A DNA stretch of 9,043 bases, taken from Oscillospiraceae bacterium (GTDB lineage: Bacteria; Bacillota; Clostridia; Oscillospirales; Acutalibacteraceae). The notes beneath the pieces were generated by a model that saw only the letters and a program-made list of their open reading frames with translations, was not told where the DNA came from and did no database searches. The translations under genes were made by a program, and so were the position numbers. Every line of letters begins with the position of its first letter. Positions within the stretch are counted from its first letter, which is position 1. The DNA lies in assembly GCA_019422905.1 (NCBI GenBank), contig JAHZCM010000083.1, forward strand, positions 1 to 9,043. The letters run 5' to 3'. This document shows, one piece after another, positions 6,472 to 9,043 of this stretch.

Positions 6472-6542
6472 CTTTTACAATTCCAGATTTTATTTTTTGA
6501 TACAACGCAACTGTTTTTCGGTTGTGTTTTTCAAGCACCTGT

Positions 6543-6572
6543 ATTATACTATAGTTAATCCAAAAATGTAAA
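6543..6572 (-). promoter_or_regulatory. Predicted sigma-70 promoter of the atp operon
   Basis: On the minus strand TTTACA (6567-6572) and a perfect TATAAT (6543-6548) are separated by 18 bp. This places the start of transcription near 6536, and the leader to the atpB ATG is about 200 nt. It is the best match to a housekeeping promoter upstream of atpB and lies in the only AT-rich stretch of the region. Confidence 0.7.
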
Positions 6573-6587
6573 ATATACGTTTGATAT
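6573..6587. promoter_or_regulatory. Possible LysR-type operator (T-N11-A)
   Basis: ATAT-N7-ATAT fits the T-N11-A form of LysR-type binding sites. It lies directly upstream of the atp -35 element and overlaps the -35 of the divergent LysR-type gene. The arms are short and AT-rich, so chance is a real alternative. Confidence 0.25.
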
Positions 6588-6609
6588 GTCTGTTATTTGT
6601 TTTTAATAT
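6581..6609 (+). promoter_or_regulatory. Predicted promoter of the LysR-type gene
   Basis: TTGATA (6581-6586) and TAATAT (6604-6609) are separated by 17 bp, placing transcription start near 6616, shortly before the ATG at 6633. It is back to back with the atp promoter, with the two -35 elements about 8 bp apart. Confidence 0.5.
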
Positions 6610-6632
6610 TTTCGGAAAGGCGCATATATCCC

Positions 6633-7529
6633 ATGGTTACATACGATTACTACCGAATTTTTTACTTCGTCGCACAATACCGCAGCTTCACGCGGGCGGC
6701 GGAGGCGTTGAACAACAATCAGCCGAACATTACGCGCTGCATGAACAACCTGGAGCAGGAGCTGGGCTGCAAGCTGTTTGTCCGCTCGAACCGCGGCGTC
6801 ACCCTGACGCCTGAGGGCAAGCGCCTGTATGTCCACGTTTCCGCCGCCTACGAGCACCTGCGCGCCGGAGAGCAGGAGCTGCAAAAGGATTGCAGCCTTG
6901 AAAGCGGCTCCATTTCTATCGGCGCGAGTGAAACCGCCCTGCACCTGATTTTGCTGGACAGGCTTTCCGCCTTCCACAGCCGGTATCCCGGCGTGCACCT
7001 GCGCATCACGAACGACTCCACCCCGCAGGCAATTTCTGCCCTGAAGCGCGGCCTTTTGGACTGCGCCGTCGTGACGGCGCCAAGCAACGCCGTAAAGCCG
7101 CTGCGCGAGACGCGGCTGCTCTCTTTCCGGGAAATCCTGATCGGCGGCCCGCAGTTCAGGCACTTGTCCGACGGCGTGCACAGCCTGCACGACCTGACGG
7201 AGTATCCTTTCATCTCCCTGGGCGAAGGCACCAGCACCTACGCCTTCTATCAAAGCCTTTTCTTAAAGCACGATCTGCCGTTTCACGTGGATATTGAGGC
7301 CGCCACCATGGATCAGGTACTCCCCATGGTGGAGCACAATCTCGGCATCGGCTTCTTCGCCGAAAGACTTGCCGCGCACGCCATTGAACGCGGCCTCGCC
7401 TATCCGATTGCGGTAAAAGAAACCATCCCGGAGCGGGCGGTCTGCCTGATTGAGGACGCCACGCATCCGCAGAGCATCGCCATCCGCGCCTTTAAAAAGC
7501 TGCTCTGCGCCGAAAAGCCCGCGACCTGA
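6633..7529 (+). CDS. LysR-type transcriptional regulator
   Basis: This is a 298-residue DNA-binding regulator of the LysR family, full length for the family. Residues 1-60 form the winged helix-turn-helix: YFVAQYRSFTRAAEALN, then QPNITRCMNNLEQELGCKLF and the wing RSNRGVTLTPEG. Residues 61-88 fit the linker helix. Residues 92-295 fit the two-lobed effector-binding domain (starting GSISIGASE). I chose the ATG at 6633 because LysR proteins start close to the helix-turn-helix. An upstream TTG at 6597 would lie within the predicted promoter. GGAAAGG at 6614-6620 is a rather distant ribosome binding site (12 nt). The gene is divergent from the atp operon across 294 nt. LysR regulators often control their own gene and the divergent one, so it could act on ATP synthase, but that is inference; its ligand cannot be told from sequence. 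Confidence 0.92.
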   Translation: MVTYDYYRIFYFVAQYRSFTRAAEALNNNQPNITRCMNNLEQELGCKLFVRSNRGVTLTPEGKRLYVHVSAAYEHLRAGEQELQKDCSLESGSISIGASETALHLILLDRLSAFHSRYPGVHLRITNDSTPQAISALKRGLLDCAVVTAPSNAVKPLRETRLLSFREILIGGPQFRHLSDGVHSLHDLTEYPFISLGEGTSTYAFYQSLFLKHDLPFHVDIEAATMDQVLPMVEHNLGIGFFAERLAAHAIERGLAYPIAVKETIPERAVCLIEDATHPQSIAIRAFKKLLCAEKPAT

Positions 7530-7549
7530 TTCCCCACAAAAGCAGGAGA

Positions 7550-7588
7550 GCCGCCGCATACGACATTCGTATGCGGCGGCTTTTCCTT
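7550..7588 (+). terminator. Intrinsic terminator after the LysR-type gene
   Basis: GCCGCCGCATACGA and its exact complement form a 14-bp perfect stem around a 3-nt loop (7550-7580), followed by TTTTCCTT. It lies 20 nt after the LysR stop codon. On the minus strand the same stem lies downstream of the convergent barstar-family gene, followed by TCTCCTGCTTTT, so it may also stop that transcript, less efficiently. Confidence 0.9.
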
Positions 7589-7608
7589 TATCTTTAATAT
7601 CCTTTACT

Positions 7609-7875
7609 TTATATTGTAACCATCACGCGGACTTTCGGGTTCTTCTCCCCGGCAATGACGATCATCTCGATCAATTGATTGACATAATCCAGCAACGCGC
7701 CGCCGATTTTTCCATAGCCGACAAGCTCAATCTCCGCATCGCAGCGCGGGTCCTCCAGCGCCTTCTGCAGGGCGTCCAGCGCCGGCGCTACCCGACGCAG
7801 GCGCAGCTCCGCGTTCAGGTACGCGTGCAGGTCGGGGATATCCCGCACCGCGGTAAGATCTATTTCCGCACGCAT
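7609..7875 (-). CDS. Barstar-family protein, degenerate inhibitor site
   Basis: This small 88-residue protein matches the barstar (barnase inhibitor) family in length and layout: an opening strand EIDLTAV, DIPDLHAYLNAELRL (barstar's first helix), LDAL at the second helix, and a final strand KVRVMVTI after NQLIEMIVIAGEKNP. Barstars bind and block a secreted RNase inside the producing cell. Here the family's YYGxNLDALWDxL segment is changed to RVAPALDALQKAL. Equivalents of Asp35 remain, but those of Tyr29, Trp38 and Asp39 appear lost, so RNase binding may be weakened or altered. The ATG overlaps the end of the fucosidase gene by 16 nt and has a strong GGAGGG (7882-7887) 6 nt upstream, so the two are probably co-transcribed. 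No RNase gene is visible in the window. The family call is by eye. Confidence 0.65.
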   Translation of the reverse strand: MRAEIDLTAVRDIPDLHAYLNAELRLRRVAPALDALQKALEDPRCDAEIELVGYGKIGGALLDYVNQLIEMIVIAGEKNPKVRVMVTI

Positions 7876-9043
7876 GACATGCCCTCCGCAATATAGATTT
7901 CCTTCAGAAACACCTCGTCGCGCGCCGCGGTGATCTGCACGCGGACGCCGGAGAGCTTTTTCTCAGTAAAGCCGGTCAGCGGATTCTGCACCGCAAACGG
8001 ATCCTCCAGCATACAGATCTGCTTGTTCCCGATACAGGTGCCCTCATACAGCGCGTAATCCGTCTTTTTGTCGCTGAGGCCGAGGATACGGAAACCCTCC
8101 ACGCGCTGGCCCTTTGTAAGATCCTCGCGCAGCACGACGCAGCCGATCTCCACCGGCTCGGCGGTGCGGACCTCGTAGACGGGCTGCGTCGGCGTGCCAC
8201 CGACCTTTTCGACCGTGCAGGGAATGCGCCGCTCCACGGTCCGCTCAATCAGTTCGCCCAGCTCCTTCAGGCGCTCTACGTCGCGCGCATCCAGCAGGCC
8301 GTCGCGGTTCGGCGGTACATTGAGGTTCAGGCAGGCATTTGCGCCGCAGGAGCGCAGATAGGTGTTAAAAAGGCGCTCAAGCGAATGCGGCTCCTCGTTT
8401 TCGTGCCAGAACCAGCCGGGTCGGATCGACATATCGATCTCTGCCGGCGCAAAGACCAGCCCTTTGGAATACAGGATATTCGGCAGCGTGCCGATTTCCC
8501 GGTTCGTGTTGTACATATAGCTGAGCGAACCGGCGTCCGCCATCGGGCCGGGACCGGTCTGTACGTCGCTGTAAAAGCACAGCTCACTCGGGACAACCGC
8601 CCATTCCGAATAACGCGCCACGCCGGCCTCATTGCCGCACCAGCGCGTGTCCGGGCCGTAATCGTTGAAAATCACGGCGCTCGGCTGATGCTTGCGGATC
8701 AGCTCAAAATAGCGCGGAAAATCATAGATCTGCTTTTTGCCGTTCTCGCCCTCGCCGCAGGCATTGTCAAACCAGACGCAGAAAATGTCGCCGTAGCCGG
8801 TCAGCAGTTCCTCAAGCTGATTGCAGAAATAATCGTTGTAGGCCGGCGTGCCGTAGAGCTTCGAATTGCGGTCCCACGGCGAGAGATAAAAGCCGAACCG
8901 AATTCCGCCGCGCCTGCAGGCCTCGGCCGCCTCGCGCACAACATCGCCCTGAAACGGGCTGTTTTTCACGCTGTGCTCCGTATATTGGCTCGGCCAAAGG
9001 CAGAAGCCGTCGTGGTGCTTCGCCGTGAGAATCATGCCCTTTA
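7860..9043 (-). CDS. Alpha-L-fucosidase, GH29 (5' end outside window)
   Basis: This glycoside hydrolase removes alpha-linked L-fucose from glycans, releasing fucose with retention. About 394 residues are visible; the N-terminal part of the catalytic barrel (probably 60-100 residues) lies beyond the window edge, so a signal peptide cannot be judged. The visible part opens with the family hallmark MILTAKHHDGFCLWPS. The probable nucleophile is the Asp of VWFDNACGEG (codon 8766-8768). The segment TRWCGNEAGVARYSEWAVVP looks like the GH29-B subfamily, which favours alpha-1,3/1,4-linked fucose; its Glu (codon 8628-8630), 46 residues after the Asp, is a likely acid/base. The C-terminal 120 or so residues fit the small beta-sandwich domain of the family. 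No carbohydrate-binding module follows. The gene overlaps the barstar-family gene. Fucosidases are common in gut bacteria using mucin or milk glycans; that role is inferred. Confidence 0.88.
   Translation of the reverse strand, partial: KGMILTAKHHDGFCLWPSQYTEHSVKNSPFQGDVVREAAEACRRGGIRFGFYLSPWDRNSKLYGTPAYNDYFCNQLEELLTGYGDIFCVWFDNACGEGENGKKQIYDFPRYFELIRKHQPSAVIFNDYGPDTRWCGNEAGVARYSEWAVVPSELCFYSDVQTGPGPMADAGSLSYMYNTNREIGTLPNILYSKGLVFAPAEIDMSIRPGWFWHENEEPHSLERLFNTYLRSCGANACLNLNVPPNRDGLLDARDVERLKELGELIERTVERRIPCTVEKVGGTPTQPVYEVRTAEPVEIGCVVLREDLTKGQRVEGFRILGLSDKKTDYALYEGTCIGNKQICMLEDPFAVQNPLTGFTEKKLSGVRVQITAARDEVFLKEIYIAEGMSCVRK

Noticed and set aside
6431..6480. Hairpin followed by TCTTTTAC read as a plus-strand terminator
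   Set aside because: No plus-strand gene ends upstream of it, the T-run is only four bases, and the next plus-strand gene starts downstream. It is better explained as structure in the atp leader RNA.
5550..6500. 316-codon plus-strand frame opposite atpB
   Set aside because: Antisense shadow of atpB extending into the leader region; strongly polar, Arg/Gln/His-rich product without domains.
6353..6538. Minus-strand 61-codon frame across the atp leader, starting GTG and ending TGA just before atpB
   Set aside because: Its start coincides with or precedes the predicted transcription start, there is no ribosome binding site, the frame runs through the leader hairpins, and its product resembles no family I know. 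Best treated as leader RNA.
6597..6632. Upstream TTG start for the LysR-type gene, adding 12 residues
   Set aside because: The added residues precede the family's usual N-terminus, the TTG lies within the predicted promoter, and the ATG at 6633 places the helix-turn-helix at its normal distance.

Overview
The window is GC-rich, densely coded DNA (roughly 60% G+C by eye). It most resembles a Clostridia-class Firmicute, probably an Oscillospiraceae/Ruminococcaceae-type gut anaerobe. I infer this from the flavour of the ATP synthase proteins, the AGGAGG-type ribosome binding sites, an orphan barstar-family protein and a GH29 fucosidase. No RNA gene or mobile element is present to confirm the taxon.

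Region 1 (about 27-6338, minus strand) is an F1Fo ATP synthase operon, read right to left as atpB (a), atpE (c), atpF (b), atpA (alpha), atpG (gamma), atpD (beta), atpC (epsilon). The genes are packed with overlaps or 1-17 nt gaps, except for an 84-nt gap before atpD. There is no separate atpH (delta) gene at its usual place between atpF and atpA. Instead AtpA carries about 80 extra N-terminal residues that resemble the C-terminal, b-binding domain of delta. The six-helix N-terminal domain of delta is not seen anywhere in the window. The apparent delta(CTD)-alpha fusion is the main discovery here. It raises a stoichiometry puzzle, since there are three alphas per enzyme and normally one delta. 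An internal ATG with a Shine-Dalgarno-like GAGGG, placed just where it would give a normal-length alpha, offers a testable solution. AtpE is also unusual: it has a classical signal peptide and an Ala/Ser-rich linker before the two c-ring helices.

Region 2 (6339-6632) is a 294-nt divergent control region. It holds a good minus-strand promoter (TTTACA-18-TATAAT) and a leader of about 200 nt for the atp operon with a long hairpin, a heptamer that could pair in two alternative ways and a GC palindrome. It also holds a plus-strand promoter for the next gene. The operon's own terminator is not visible; only 26 nt follow atpC and nothing can be said about them.

Region 3 (6633-7588, plus strand) is a LysR-type regulator, divergent from the atp operon and followed by a strong intrinsic terminator.

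Region 4 (7609-9043, minus strand) is a two-gene unit: the 3' part of a GH29 alpha-L-fucosidase, cut by the window edge, overlapping by 16 nt a small barstar-family protein whose RNase-binding residues are largely replaced. It converges on the LysR gene.
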